Below, piece after piece: positions 21,276 through 21,856 of a stretch of 21,856 nt of DNA (position 1 is the stretch's first letter; every line of letters starts with the position of its first letter). This DNA comes from an uncultured Roseburia sp. (GTDB taxonomy: Bacteria; Bacillota; Clostridia; Lachnospirales; Lachnospiraceae), in the NCBI GenBank assembly GCA_910587865.1, contig CAJUNX010000029.1:30233-52088 (forward strand), written 5' to 3'. Under the pieces are notes generated by a model, which worked only from the letters and a program-made list of their open reading frames with translations, was not told the DNA's origin and searched no databases. A program made the translations under genes and the position numbers.

Positions 21276-21856
21276 TTACTTACCTTCTCCCACCTCCCCC
21301 TGCTGCAGCATTACCGTTACATGGAACACATCCCCTTTCACTTTTATGTTTACACCGCCAAAATACCTCTCTGCCACATCACGCACGTTCTCCAACCCAA
21401 TTCCATGTTCCGTGATAATCCCCGGCATGATACTCTGTTTTGTTGTCGGAAGAGCCAGACCTTCGTCCGTCTGCACAGGTGCGGCCCCGTCAAAGCTGTT
21501 CTCGACTTCCAGCAATAAAAACTGTTTTTTTCGCTTTAACGAAAGGCGTATAAACCCTTTACCTGTTTCCAGTTTTTCACAGGCTTCAATAGCATTATCC
21601 AGAAGATTGTTCAGGATGATTCCCATATCAAACACAGGGATTTCCCCTCCATACTGGAAATCTGCATCAAACCGGATTCCTGCCTTTTCCGCCCTGCGGC
21701 ATTTGTCATTGATGATGACATCCGTGACCGCATTTCCCGTCACATACTTATATTCCAGTTCCTGCATGGTTTCGTCCATCCGCCGTACATAGTCCTCTAT
21801 TTCCCCATACTCCCCGGCTCCTGCCAGTCCTTTGATATTCGCCATATGGTTCTTCA
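21276..21856 (-). CDS. GHKL-domain sensor histidine kinase, C-terminal part (5' end beyond right edge)
   Basis: The frame is open through the right edge, and the first visible residues KNHMANIKG fit the H-box HDxKNHL of AgrC-like GHKL kinases, so the internal ATG at 21845 is not the real start. The ATPase motifs follow: N-box NNLLDNAIEACEKLE, then GIITEHGIGLENVRDVAERYFGG as the G-box region. The membrane sensor part would be beyond the edge. Such kinases usually act with a LytTR response regulator and often sense peptides (agr-type quorum sensing). The visible C-terminal part is intact and ends normally; the DUF6033-like gene follows after 52 nt. Confidence 0.9.
   Translation of the reverse strand, partial: KNHMANIKGLAGAGEYGEIEDYVRRMDETMQELEYKYVTGNAVTDVIINDKCRRAEKAGIRFDADFQYGGEIPVFDMGIILNNLLDNAIEACEKLETGKGFIRLSLKRKKQFLLLEVENSFDGAAPVQTDEGLALPTTKQSIMPGIITEHGIGLENVRDVAERYFGGVNIKVKGDVFHVTVMLQQGEVGEGK

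Overview
The window looks like a chromosomal segment of a Gram-positive, probably spore-forming anaerobe of the Clostridia, most likely Lachnospiraceae. The reasons are gene content (TepA-like protease next to UppP and FtsK, a MazF close to Bacillus NdoA/EndoA, clostridial Rex, eukaryote-type NADP-isocitrate dehydrogenase, GHKL quorum-type kinase), strong GGAGG ribosome-binding sites and the protein style. This is inference from protein recognition; no database search was possible.

Left and centre (about 1-16400) is GC-rich core genome, with every gene on the minus strand. Reading 5' to 3' on the minus strand: icd, an ABC-F ATPase, rex, nnr, alr and mazF form one compact block behind a good sigma-A promoter next to icd. 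A CBS/DUF21 transporter-like protein and a YebC-family protein follow behind their own promoter and end at a terminator. Then come an O-acetylhomoserine sulfhydrylase and glycogen synthase, ending at a 17-bp perfect-stem terminator. Last are tepA, uppP (own promoter) and ftsK, which runs off the left edge inside a 48-bp tandem repeat. Themes are redox and NAD(P)H homeostasis (Icd makes NADPH, Rex senses NADH/NAD+, Nnr repairs damaged NAD(P)H), cell-wall precursors (Alr, UppP), sulfur assimilation and glycogen storage.

Middle (16400-18000) holds very small genes. A 75-residue Cys/Gly-rich internally duplicated protein sits behind a sequence matching a sporulation sigma-K promoter. A 49-residue protein lies on the minus strand. 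Two adjacent small helical proteins lie on the plus strand, behind a sigma-E-like promoter and ahead of a strong terminator. A mother-cell sporulation role is an inference from the promoters.

Right (about 18030-21856) is clearly more AT-rich and looks accessory. It starts at the right edge with the C-terminal part of a GHKL (AgrC-like) sensor kinase. Three mid-size proteins without signal peptides follow (a DUF6033-like protein and two further uncharacterised ones) and the block ends at a terminator. Next comes a micro-operon of tiny genes, one carrying an in-frame UGA codon and one an in-frame UAA. The kinase-plus-DUF block and the micro-operon are the best candidates for an undescribed system. 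No rRNA, tRNA, CRISPR array, transposase or integrase was seen.
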